NCBI RefSeq assembly: GCF_024703895.1
Contig: NZ_CP087968.1
Span: 2,604,001-2,668,000 of the forward strand
DNA from: Nocardioides sp. B-3
Lineage (GTDB): Bacteria; Actinomycetota; Actinomycetes; Propionibacteriales; Nocardioidaceae
Length of the DNA stretch: 64,000 nt
Direction: 5' to 3'
Shown: positions 26,920-35,961 of the stretch, in pieces
Numbering within the stretch: position 1 is the first letter of the stretch
Layout of the letters: each line of letters begins with the position of its first letter
Notes under the pieces: model-generated
Told to the model about the DNA's origin: nothing
The model's database searches: none
Seen by the model: the letters and a program-made list of their open reading frames with translations, nothing else
Program-made: the position numbers and the translations under genes

Positions 26920-26943
26920 GAACTTCAAGTGCTTGAAGTCAAA
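26920..26943 (-). promoter_or_regulatory. MerR-type operator/promoter
   Basis: Perfect dyad ACTTCAAG-TG-CTTGAAGT at 26922-26939. Read on the minus strand, TTGACT (26943-26938) is a good -35 and TACGTT follows after 18 bases as a -10. The dyad fills the over-long spacer, the hallmark of MerR-controlled promoters. It lies just upstream of the merR-adh operon and also abuts the divergent cyclotransferase gene. Confidence 0.8.
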
Positions 26944-26964
26944 GGCGTGCGGGACGCTTGGCTC

Positions 26965-27306
26965 GTGATCCAGCGCCTCTTCGTCTACGGCACCCTCGCG
27001 CCCGGCCGCCCCAACGAGCACGTCCTCGAGGACATCGAGGGCCACTGGGAGTCCGCCACGGTCAGGGGCAGGCTCGTCGAGGAGGGCTGGGGCTTCGAGC
27101 ACGGCTACGCCGCGCTCGAGCTCGACGACGACGCCGCCGAGGTCGCCGGCCTGCTGTTCGTCTCCGAGCACCTCGAGGAGCACTGGGCGCGACTCGACGA
27201 GTTCGAGGGTGTCGGCTACGAGCGAGTCAGCGTCCGGGCGGTGGGCGACGACGGTCCCGTGGAGGCCCACGTCTACGTCAACAGGGAGACTATTCACTCG
27301 GAGTAG
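26965..27306 (+). CDS. Gamma-glutamylcyclotransferase-like protein (AIG2/GGCT fold)
   Basis: 113 residues. Substrate-loop motif LFVYGTLAPGRPNEH and the catalytic-glutamate region LDEFEGVGYERV are both present. The family makes 5-oxoproline from gamma-glutamyl amines or related compounds. GTG 26965 is chosen because an upstream in-frame GTG at 26929 lies inside the MerR operator. Divergent from the MerR/alcohol dehydrogenase pair and could be co-regulated. Confidence 0.85.
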   Translation: MIQRLFVYGTLAPGRPNEHVLEDIEGHWESATVRGRLVEEGWGFEHGYAALELDDDAAEVAGLLFVSEHLEEHWARLDEFEGVGYERVSVRAVGDDGPVEAHVYVNRETIHSE

Positions 27307-27323
27307 TCACTGTGTGTATAGTC
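27288..27323. promoter_or_regulatory. Candidate PadR operator
   Basis: Inverted repeat GACTATTCAC (27288-27297) and GTGTATAGTC (27314-27323), 9 of 10 positions paired, 16 bases apart. It spans the stop of the cyclotransferase gene and ends five bases before the padR ATG, a fitting place for autoregulation. Confidence 0.5.
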
Positions 27324-27328
27324 GCCGC

Positions 27329-27852
27329 ATGAGCATCGGTCACGTCCTACTCGGCGTCCTGTCCGCCGGGCCTGCGCATGGCTACGACCTGAAGCGGGAG
27401 CACGATGCCCGGTTCCCGAGCGCCAAGCCACTGGCCTTCGGGCAGGTCTACTCCACGTTGTCGCGCCCGGAGCGCGACGGACTGGTCGAAGTGGCCGAGA
27501 CGTCGCAGGACGGCGGCCCCGAACGGACCACGTACGCCTTGACCTCCGCGGGGAGAAGTCACTGGCGGCGTGGCTCGAGGAGCCCGAACAGGCAGGGCCG
27601 TATGCCGCTGACGACCCGGTCAGGAAGACGGTGATGTCCCTCCATGTGGGCTCCGACGCGGGGGAGTTCCTGCGTCGGCAGCGGGCAGTGCACCTGGCTC
27701 GGATGCGAGAGCTCGTCGCGCTCCAGTCGGCAACGGCCGACGCGGACGAGCAGATCGCCGTCGACCACACCATTTCCCATCTCGACGCAGACCTGCGTTG
27801 GTTGGACACGGCGGCCGCCCGGGTGGCCGCACGACGAAAGGTTCGTCCATGA
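27329..27852 (+). CDS. PadR-family transcriptional regulator, frameshifted
   Basis: About 174 residues: winged helix (LLGVLSAGPAHGYDLKREHD, FGQVYSTLSRPERDGLV, TTYALTSAGR) followed by a C-terminal helical dimerisation domain. One shift near 27560. Pro in LSRPERDG is normally Leu (CGCCTGGAG expected). The stop overlaps the ABC ATPase ATG (ATGA). Likely represses the transporter operon that it leads, responding to a small hydrophobic compound. Confidence 0.87.
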
Positions 27853-28530
27853 GTGCCGCAATCGTGGAGGCCCGCGCTGTGCGCAAGGCGTTCGGCCGGA
27901 CCGAGGCCCTGCGCGGGACCTCGATCGCGGTGGACGAGGGCGAGGTCGTCGCGGTCACCGGGCCCTCCGGCAGCGGCAAGTCGACGCTGCTGCTCAGCCC
28001 GGCCGGCGTCCTGAGGCCCGAGGCCGGCGAGATCTGGTTCGACGGGCGCAACCTGACCGACCTCTCGGAGAGCGACCGCACCCGGTTGCGCAGGCGCGAG
28101 TTCGGACTCGTGCTCCAGTTCGGTCAGCTCGTGCCCGAGCTGACCGCAGGGCAGAACGTCGCCCTGCCGCTGCTCCCGGAGAAGCACGAGGCGCGCCGCG
28201 GCCAACACCCTCGCCCGGGGCTGGCTCGAGCGCCTCGACGCGCTGGCCATGGCCGATGCGCTCCCCGGTGAGCTGTCCGGCGGTGAGGCGCAGCGCGTGG
28301 CGATCGCGCGTGCCCCGGTCACCGGCCCGCGAGTGATCTTCGCCGACGAGCCCACGGGCTCGCTCGACACGGTCAGTGGCGAGCGAGTCCTGTCGGCGCT
28401 GCTCTCCACGGCGCGAGACACGGGCGCGACCGTCGTCATGGTCACCCACGACAACAAGGTCGCCGCGAGCGCGGACCGTGAGGTCGTCATCCGTGACGGC
28501 GCGGTCGAGGCTGCGCCGGTGACCTCATGA
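27849..28530 (+). CDS. ABC transporter ATP-binding protein (LolD/MacB type), frameshifted
   Basis: About 227 residues. Walker [11 protein letters not shown]-loop [20 protein letters not shown], signature [13 protein letters not shown], Walker [15 protein letters not shown]-loop VTHD. Pro at [13 protein letters not shown] and ARAPVTG is normally Leu; each is an expected CCTGG read CCCGG. One shift near 28200. Starts overlapping padR and ends overlapping the permease ATG (ATGA), a tightly coupled operon. Confidence 0.9.
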
Positions 28531-29865
28531 TCCGCCCGGCTCTGACCCTGACCCGCGCCGGCGGCTGGCCGCGGATGCTGCTGCTCGGCTCGTGCACCGC
28601 CGTGGTCAGTGCCCTGCTGCTGCTCGTCGTGAGCTACGCCCGGTTGCCCGAAAATCCCAACGAGATCCTCTTCAACGTGGTCGCCGATCCCGGCACCCGC
28701 GGCGGTACGGCGTTCGCGACCGGTCTCCTCACCCTGCCGCCTCTCCTCCTGCTATACCGGGCCGTCCGCCTCAGGACGGCCGCCCGTGACCGGCGACTCG
28801 CAGCCCTGCGACTGGCGGGCGCGACCCCGGGGGAGGTGCGACGACTGGGCGCTCTCGAGGTCGGCATCCCGGCCCTGCTCGGCAGTCTCGGCGGGATCGC
28901 GCTCTACTGGTTGCTGCGCCTGCTGCTCGGTGGCGAGGTGTCCTACAACGACTTCGGCGGCAACGGCTACGTCTACACCGAGAGCCTCCGACTCGTGCCG
29001 ACCTCGGTCGCGCCGCTGTGGTGGCAGGTGCTGCTCGTGGTCATCGGCACGACCGTCCTCGGTGTGTTCGTGGGGGCTCGCGCCTCGCGTGGTGTCGTGG
29101 TCACCCCGCTGGGGGTCTCGCGCCGGCAGGCCGCCGCACCGCCCGGGCCGTGGGGGTTGGTGCTGGTGGCCGGCGCGATCGTCCTCCTGCCGGTTGCGCT
29201 GCTCGTGTTCGAGCCGGCCGTCTTCGTGGCCATCGGTCTCGCCGTGCTGGGTCTGATCGGTCTTGCTCCGTGGGCTGCGTTCCGAGCCGGCTCCTTCGTC
29301 CAGTCCCGCACCGCGTCCCCGGCGGTGCTGCTCGCGGCCCGCCGGCTCGTGGCGGAGCCTCGCCCGGCCGGTCGCGCCGCGGCCGCGGTCGGAGCCATCG
29401 CGCTCGTCTCCGGGGGTGGAGCGGCCGTCGCCGCCGATCTCCCGGCCAGCGACAACGTGGACGCCTTCTACTACATCTCGCTCGCGCTGGTGGCGGGCGC
29501 GCTGCTGGTGGCGCTGCTGGTCGCGATCGGCACCCCGGCGGTGCACTCGGTGGAGTCGATCCCGGACCGGAAGCGGTCCGTCGCGTCACTGTTGGCGCTG
29601 GGCATGCCGCTCGACGTCCTCGAGAGCGCCCAACGCTGGGAGTCACGACTCGTGGCCATCCCGATGGCGACGGCCGGGGGTGATCCTCGGGTCGCTGACG
29701 GTCGGCGTGCTGGGAGACCGTGGCTCGCCGCTGGCGTTGCTCGTGCTGGTGGCCAACGCCGTCATCACCCTCGGCCTCGTGTGGCTGGCCATCACGGCCG
29801 CCGCCCGCATCACCCGGCCGTGGGCGACGCGGGCGGCCTCGGCCGCCAACCTGCGCACGGAGTAG
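28527..29865 (+). CDS. FtsX-like ABC transporter permease, frameshifted at the 3' end
   Basis: About 446 residues with eight to ten hydrophobic segments. An [20 protein letters not shown] cytoplasmic segment and [20 protein letters not shown] resemble the coupling motifs of FtsX/MacB permeases. One shift near 29683 (extra G in a run), after which the last two helices read [20 protein letters not shown] and [20 protein letters not shown]. Partner of the preceding ATPase; regulation probably through PadR. Substrate unknown. Confidence 0.85.
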
Positions 29866-29883
29866 TCGGCAGGCAGAGCCGGA

Positions 29884-30787
29884 TCAGGCGTAGCTCGCGG
29901 CGGTCTCGAGCAGGACGTCGTGCAGGGCCAGCTCGGCAGCAGCGCGCACGCGTCCCGGCCGGTGCGCCGTCAGGACGCGCCGTGCGGGTGCGGTGTCGCC
30001 CAGTGAGACCACGCGGACGTCGGGGTGCTGGTTGACCGTCGCCGTGCGTGGCGCGAGCGCGATCCCGAGACCGACGCTCACCATCGCCTGCGCCTCCCGG
30101 TAGTCGTTGGCGTGGAAGGCGATGGTCGGCGTGAACCCGGCGGCCGGGGCGCTGCGTTCGAGCACCTCGACGACCGGGTGTCCGCCGGCACGGATGATCC
30201 GGGGGTTCGTCGGCCGGGTCGGCCATCTTGACGGTGCGCCGGCGCGCCAGCCGATGGGTGGCACCGACGAGCAGGACCGTCGGGTCGGTGAAGAGCTCCG
30301 TCAGCTCCAGCTCCTCGTTGTCGATCCGCTGCCACTCGTAGTCCCACAGCAAGGAGATGGCGACCGTGCCCTCCTCGAGCAGTCGGACCGGGTGGTCCTC
30401 GCGTCCGCTGCTGATGGTGAGCTGGATGGCGGGATAGAGCTCGCGGAACCGGCGTACGGCGAGGGGCAGGAACGAGCTTCCGACGGTGGGGAACGTGCCG
30501 AGGGCGACGCTCCCGCGCCGTACGCCTGCGATGTCGGCGAGGTCCGCCTCCGCCGCTGCCAGCTGTCGCACGACCTTGCGCGCGTGCCGAGCCAGCACCA
30601 GTCCCGCATCGGTGGGCGTCATGCCGCGTGCGTGCCGGTCGAGCAGCGGTTGGCCGACCTCCCGCTCCAGTCGCAGCAGCTGCTGGGAGATGGCGGACGG
30701 CGTGTAGCCCAGCGCGGAGGCCGCGCTGGTCACGGAGCCCTCCTCCACGACGGCGAGCAGGACCCGGAGGCGTTTGACGTCGAGCAT
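29884..30787 (-). CDS. LysR-family transcriptional regulator
   Basis: About 301 residues. N-terminal helix-turn-helix (LDVKRLRVLLAVVEEGSVTS, AASALGYTPSAISQQLLRLE) and a substrate-binding domain (AISLLWDYEWQRID, AMVSVGLGIALAPR). One shift near 30205. Divergent from the truncated tricarboxylate-transporter gene, with two dyads in the gap that suit LysR binding. The ligand may be a carboxylate (inference from the neighbour). Confidence 0.9.
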
Positions 30788-30801
30788 GGGTCAAGTGTGC
30801 A

Positions 30802-30836
30802 TGAAGGATCGCTTCACGACCATGAAGTGTGCTTCA
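30802..30836. promoter_or_regulatory. Tandem LysR-type operator dyads
   Basis: TGAAG-N5-CTTCA (30802-30816) and TGAAG-N4-CTTCA (30823-30836), 21 bases apart and so on one face of the helix, between the LysR start (30787) and the TctA fragment. Two dyads spaced about two helical turns match LysR tetramer binding. Confidence 0.7.
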
Positions 30837-30856
30837 GCAGCTCTAACGCGCGGCTG

Positions 30857-32440
30857 ATGGCGAGCGGAGCGGTGGATCCACCGGGCCTGACCGCCGGATT
30901 CCCGGGTCTGCTGCTCGGCCCGGTGGGCACGTCCCCGACCACTGCCGAGGAGCGGTTCACCTTCGGCTCCCTCTTCCTCGGGGACGGGGTGTCACTCGTC
31001 GCGGTGGCCCTCGGCATCTTCGGCCTCGCCGAGATCGCCAGCCGCGTCGGCCAGCGCCGTGTCACCGAGCAGCCTGTCACCCTCAGTGGAGGGTGGGGCG
31101 CCGGCATCCGCGAGTGGCTCACGCACTGGACCCACGTCGTGCGGGGCTCGCTGATCGGCATCTGGGCCGGGATCCTGCCCGGCGTCGGCGCCACGGCCGG
31201 CACTGGCTGGCCTACGGCCGGGCCGTCGCGACCGCCAAGGACAAGCGCCAGTTCGGCAAGGGTGACCCCCGAGGCATCGTCGGCCCGGAGAGCGCGAACA
31301 ACTCGGTCGAGGCCGGCGACCTCATCCCGACGTTCCTCTTCGGGATCCCCGGCGGAGTGCCGTCCGCGATGCTGCTCGGGATGCTGTTGACCTACGGCAT
31401 CCAGCCCGGGCCGGCCATCGTCACCGAGCACCTCGACCTGATGTACGTCATCATCTGGTGCTTCGCGATCGCCAGCGTCGCCGGAGCCTTCCTGTGCTTC
31501 CTCGCCACGCCGACCCCGGCCAAGCTGACCAAGGTGCCCTTCGCCATCCTCGGCCCGGGACTGCTGGTCGTCATGCTGCTCGGGGCCTACCGGGAGGGCG
31601 GCCAGCTGGGCGACCTGTGGGTGATGGTCGTGCTGGGCGTCATCGGGTTCTTCCTCAAGGCCACCGGCATGCCACGCGCACCGTTCCTCATCGGATTCGT
31701 GCTCGCCATACCCATGGAGCGCTACTACTACCTGACCACCAGCCTCTACGACAGCTCCGCCTGGATGGCGCGTCCCGGCGTGCTCGCCTTCGCGGCCATC
31801 CCGGTGGTGCCGCTGCTGTGGTCGCTGGTCAAGCGCATCCGGGCGACTCGCTCCGGCGCACCCGACGACGGCCACCGCAACGAGGCCGAGCTCGACGACG
31901 CCGACGGTGACGAGCTCGAGGGATCGATGACCGGCACGCGCTGGTCGCTGGCCGTGGCCGTGGGTGCCGTGCTGCTCTTCGCCGGAGCGCTGGTCCTCAG
32001 CGGGTCGTTCTCCGAGGAGGCCAGACTGATGCCTCGCCCGGTCGCCGGCTGTGGCCTGCTCGCAGCGGTCGCGCTGCTCTGGCAGGAACGGCGCGGTTGG
32101 CAGGGAGAGACCCCGGACACCGTTGACGAGGTCGGGCCGACGGCGGCGCCCGCGTCCGGGACGACCATGCTGGCCACCCGCGACGAGGCTCGACTGCGGA
32201 CGCGGCGCGAGGACCTCGTGGTCGCCGGCCGCACCTTCGCCTCGATGGCGGCCTTCCCGGTGCTGGTGTCCCCGGCCGGCTACCCGGCAGCCGCCCCTGG
32301 TCTTCGTGCCGTTGTTCCTGCTCTACACGGCGCGTGCCAAGCCTCGGACCGCGGTCATCTACACCCCGGTCCTCGGCATCGTGCTGCTGTCCCTGCCGTC
32401 CCTGCTCCCGGTCGAGCTCCCGCCGGGCCTGTTCCAGTGA
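30857..32440 (+). pseudogene. 5'-truncated tripartite tricarboxylate transporter permease TctA fused to a TctB-like domain
   Basis: The first recognisable residues (RFTFGSLFLGDGVSLVAVAL, GIFGLAEIASR) correspond to about residue 170-190 of normal TctA. The N-terminal helices with the glycine-rich loop are absent, and no coding match fits between here and LysR. The rest of TctA follows (GSLIGIWAGILPGVGATAGT, VGPESANNSVEAGDLIPTFL, FGIPGGVPSAMLLGMLLTYG). A C-terminal region with four hydrophobic segments and a charged linker resembles TctB. Shifts near 31200 and 32293. No TctC binding protein is nearby. Unless an unseen start exists, transport is probably lost. Confidence 0.7.
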
Positions 32441-32486
32441 CCCGGCACCGTGTCCTCGCTCCGCTCCGCACGTCGAAAGGATCGCT

Positions 32487-32852
32487 ATGACCATCGTGGT
32501 CGCCTATGCCGACACCCCACCCGGCCATGCCGCCATGAGGGCCGCAGTCGAGGCGTCGATCGACGAGGAGGAGGTGATCGTGGTTCTCGCCGTGCGTGGC
32601 GAGGCCCCGCCCACCGTCGCCGACGTCGAGGCTCACTGGCCCGAGCTGACCGGCCGCGTCGAGGTCGACCGGGCGGACGTCGGGGACCCGAGTGACGCGG
32701 TCGTGCAGGTGGCGCAACGACGGGACGCGCGCCCGGTCGTGCTGGGCCTCAGGCACCGCACGCCGGTCGGCAAGATGGTCTTCGGGTCCACCGCGCAACG
32801 CATCCTGCTCGATGCCACCTGCCCGGTCCCGGCCGTCAAGCCGGCGCTATAG
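32487..32852 (+). CDS. Universal stress protein, UspA family
   Basis: 121 residues, unbroken. MTIVVAYADTPPGHAAMRAA at the start; the ATP-loop-like segment GLRHRTPVGKMVFGSTAQRI and the C-terminal CPVPAVKP (usually CPVLAVKP; CCTGG again read CCCGG) fit UspA. GAAAGGA precedes the ATG. Downstream of the TctA-TctB gene, an association often seen for these transporters (recollection). Stop codons of this gene and the convergent acyl-CoA dehydrogenase overlap by six bases. Confidence 0.9.
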   Translation: MTIVVAYADTPPGHAAMRAAVEASIDEEEVIVVLAVRGEAPPTVADVEAHWPELTGRVEVDRADVGDPSDAVVQVAQRRDARPVVLGLRHRTPVGKMVFGSTAQRILLDATCPVPAVKPAL

Positions 32853-33996
32853 CCCCAGCATCCGGCCGATGATCTCCTTCTGGATCTCGGTGGTGCCGCC
32901 GTAGATCGTCTGGATGCGACTGTCGACGTAGGCCTTGGAGATCGGGTACTCCGACATGTAGCCGTAGCCGCCGTGCAGCTGGACGCCGGCGTCGACGACC
33001 CGCTTCTGCAGCTCGGTCGTCCACCACTTCGCCATCGCGGCGAGCGAGGTGTCGACCTCGCCGGCATTGAGCTTGAGGACGCAGTCGTTGACGAAGACCC
33101 GGGCGATGTGGGCCTCGGTGGCCATCTCGGCGAGCACGAACCGGGTGTTCTGGAACTTCCCGATCGGGCGGCCGAAGGCCTCGCGCTCCTTGGCGTAGGC
33201 CGGGCACATGTCCAGCACGTGCTCGATCGCGGCGACGGCGATGACGGCGATGGAGATGCGCTCCTGCGGCAGGTTGACCATCAGCGAGATGAAGCCGGAG
33301 CCCTCCTCGCCGAGCAGGTTGGCCTTGGGCACGATCACGTTGTCGAACGACAGCTCGGCGGTGTCCTGAGCCTTCAGGCCCATCTTGTCGAGGTTGCGCC
33401 CGCGCTCGAAGCCCTCCATGCCGCGCTCGACCACGAGCAGGCTGATGCCCCAGTGGCCGGCGTCGGGGTTGGTGCGCGCGACGACGATGACGAGGTCGGC
33501 CGGGATGCCGTTGCTGATGAAGGTCTTGGAGCCGTTGAGGACGTAGTGGTCGCCCTTGTCGACCGCCGTCGTCCTGATGCCCTCGGAGGTCGGAGCCGGC
33601 GCCCGGCTCGGTCATCGCGATCGCCGAGATGAGCGAGCCGTCGACCGTGCCCGGCAGCCAGCGTCGCTTCTGCTCGTCGTTGGCCAGCGAGCTGATGTAG
33701 GGAACGATGATGTCGGTGTGCACGGGGAAGCCGAGCCCGCTGGCGCCGACGCGGCTGATCTCCTCCGCCATCACCATGTTGTAGCGGAAGTCCTTGATGC
33801 CCGGGCCGCCGAACTCCTCCTCGACGTCGAAGCAGAGCAGGCCCATCTCGCCGGCCTTGCGCCATACGTCGCGATCGACCCGGCCGTCCTTCTCCCACTG
33901 CTCGTGGAACGGCTGCACCTCCTTCTCCATGAAGGCGCGCGCCGTACGGCGGAAGTCCTCGTGTTCCTGCTCGAGGATGGTGGGGCGTTCAGGCAT
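32847..33996 (-). CDS. Acyl-CoA dehydrogenase
   Basis: FAD enzyme introducing the alpha-beta double bond of acyl-CoA, about 383 residues. Motifs: AMTEPGAGSDLRG (FAD/substrate), QERISIAVIAVAAIEHVLD, QLHGGYGYMSEYPISKAYVD, IYGGTTEIQKEIIGR. One shift near 33593. ATG 33996 overlaps the end of the MpaB-family gene by eight bases, with AAAGGGA upstream, so it is the third gene of the LLM operon. Confidence 0.93.
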
Positions 33997-34883
33997 GGAG
34001 TTCCCTTTCCTGTGCTGCATTGAGAGCGTCGAGCATGGAGAGCGGGCCGAGGTCCGACAGGCGGTGGCCGTCCGGATAGGTGACCGGCTTGTGGAGGTAC
34101 GGCGACGTGCGGGGCGCCGCGAAACGCAGCGCTCGTCCTCGCAGCCGCAGCGATCGGCGTACGAGGGAGGCGAACCGGGCCGGCTGGGCGGGCAGCCCCG
34201 GGGCGACGCGCAGCGGCTCGTCCATCATGGCGATCGTCACCCGCCGCACCAGCGGGCGGGCCGGGGCCAGGGGCGACCGCCCGCGCGATGTCGATGGACG
34301 CCTCGGCGAGCGCGGTGTTGGCCGGGTCGGGGGAGAAGTGGGTGCGTTCGTAGTCGACCAGCAGCTGCAGGTAGCCGTCGTACGTCGAGGGCAGCCCCTT
34401 GATCCCCATCAGCTCGCCGAAGCGGGTGGTGACCCGGGTGATCGCGACCAGCTCGTGCGGATCGAGCGGCCGCCAGCCGTAGGCCGAGATCCAGCGCACC
34501 GGTCCGACGATGGTGGTGGCCGGGACGTAGGCGAACTCGTCGTTGGGGATGTCGTAGTGGCCGTGGATCTTGTTCAGGCGCCGCACCGCCGCGTGCCCGC
34601 GAGCGGAGTCGATGCCCTCGATCGTCGACTCCTCGCCGATCAGGATCGTGTCGTCGTAGCGCTTGATGCCGTCGTGCTCGAACTCGCCCGTCTTGTGCAG
34701 CAACCGGGAGATCGACGGGACGCCGTAGTCGCGCATGAAGGCGATCCCGGTGCCTTGCACGTAGTCCCACGGGAACTCGTGACGCGCGGTCAGGTTGGTG
34801 ATCGCGTCGTAGTCGACCTCGGGGTCGAGGGCCCGGATCCGGCGAAGATTGTCGTAGCGACGAGGGTGGGCTAGGAGACCCAT
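33989..34883 (-). CDS. Oxygenase MpaB family protein (DUF2236), frameshifted
   Basis: About 298 residues. Resembles the MpaB/latex-clearing-like group: YVQGTGIAFMRDYGVPSISR, ESTIEGIDSARGHAAVRRLN, IHGHYDIPNDEFAYVPATTI, PVRWISAYGWRPLDPHE. Members are thought to be haem-dependent oxygenases; conserved His/Arg candidates are visible, but the haem ligand cannot be assigned. One shift near 34265 at an expected CCTGG read CCCCTGG. ATG 34883 overlaps the LLM stop by 13 bases. Probably acts with its neighbours on an aliphatic or steroid-like substrate (inference). Confidence 0.82.
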
Positions 34884-35910
34884 TCCTTCACCTGCGCAAT
34901 CGTCGCGGCCGGGTCCTCCGTGACCGGGGTGAGGGACAGGTTGGTCACGCCCGCCTCCTTGAAGGCCGCGATCCGCTCGCGCGTAGGACTCGGGACCGAC
35001 GAGGTTGGCGGCCTCGAGCCACTCGAGCGGGACGAGCGCCTCGGCCTCCCTCTTCTTGCCGGAGAGGTAGAGCTCCCGGATCTGCTCGGCCTCCTTCTCG
35101 TAGCCGAACTGGCAGGCGATGTCGTTGTAGAAGTTCTTGCCCTTGGCGCCCATGCCACCGACGTAGAGCGCGTAGAGCGGCCGGGCGAGGTCGAGCAGCG
35201 CCTTCGTCTCCGCGCCCTCGCCGATCGCGACCATGCCGCCGGCGTTGATCTCCAGCGGTCCGAGGTCGGCCGAGCGCTTCGCCGTACCGGCAGCGAGGGC
35301 GTCGCCCCAGACCAAAGTGCGACTTCTCGGGGTGGAAGAGCATCGGGATCCAGCCGTCGGCGATCTCGGCGGTCTGCTCGACGGACTTCAGCCCGAGGGC
35401 GGCGATGTAGATCGGGATGGTGTCGCGCTCGGGGTGGGTGAGGATCTTCAGCGACTTGCCGAGCCCGGTCACGGCGCCGTCCGCCTTGGTCAGGGGCAGC
35501 TTGAAGATGCCGTCGTTCTCGAGCCGCTCGCGCTTGAGGCCACGGCGGACGATGTCGATGACCTCGGCGGTGCGGCCGAGCGGCTTGGAGTAGGGCACGC
35601 CGTGGAAGCCCTCGATCACCCGGGGACCGCTGGCGCCGAGGCCGAGGATCGCGCGGCCACCCGACACGTTGTCGAGGCCGGCGGCGGTCTGCAGCAGCGC
35701 ACCGGGGGTGCGGGAGTAGACGTTGAGGATCGCCGAGCCGATCTCGATCGTCTCGGTCTTCGCCGCGAGGTAGCCCATCAGCGTCGGAGCGTCGAAGCCG
35801 TAGGCCTCCGCGATCCACACGGTGTCGAGCCCGGAGCTCTCCAGCTTGCTGACCCGGTCGGCGGCCTCGCGGGGGTTGCCGGCGTACATCAGCGGCATGG
35901 AGAGCTTCAT
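34871..35910 (-). CDS. LLM-class F420-dependent oxidoreductase, frameshifted
   Basis: Luciferase-like TIM barrel, about 346 residues. Segments: LDTVWIAEAYGFDAPTLMGY, GSAILNVYSRTPGALLQTAA, ILGLGASGPRVIEGFHGVPY, IYIAALGLKSVEQTAEIADG. The pattern is that of F420-dependent members rather than FMN luciferases (recollection), and fbiC in this window supports F420 supply. Shifts near 35313 and 34980. First gene of an operon with the MpaB-family and acyl-CoA dehydrogenase genes. A 21-bp palindrome lies just upstream. Confidence 0.88.
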
Positions 35911-35919
35911 GGCGCCAAC

Positions 35920-35940
35920 TGTGACACCATTACTGTCACA
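35920..35940. promoter_or_regulatory. 21-bp palindromic operator upstream of the LLM operon
   Basis: Perfect 7-bp arms TGTGACA (35920-35926) and TGTCACA (35934-35940) around CCATTAC, ten bases before the LLM start codon (35910, minus strand). The shape is typical of TetR-family regulators of lipid genes. No TetR gene lies in the window, so the regulator is elsewhere. Confidence 0.75.
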
Positions 35941-35961
35941 ATCGCAAGGAGGGTACGGCGA

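Noticed and set aside
32487..32852. Usp protein as altered at its C-terminus (CPVPAVKP)
   Set aside because: The Pro is best explained by the CCTGG-to-CCCGG misread seen across the window, not by a real variant.
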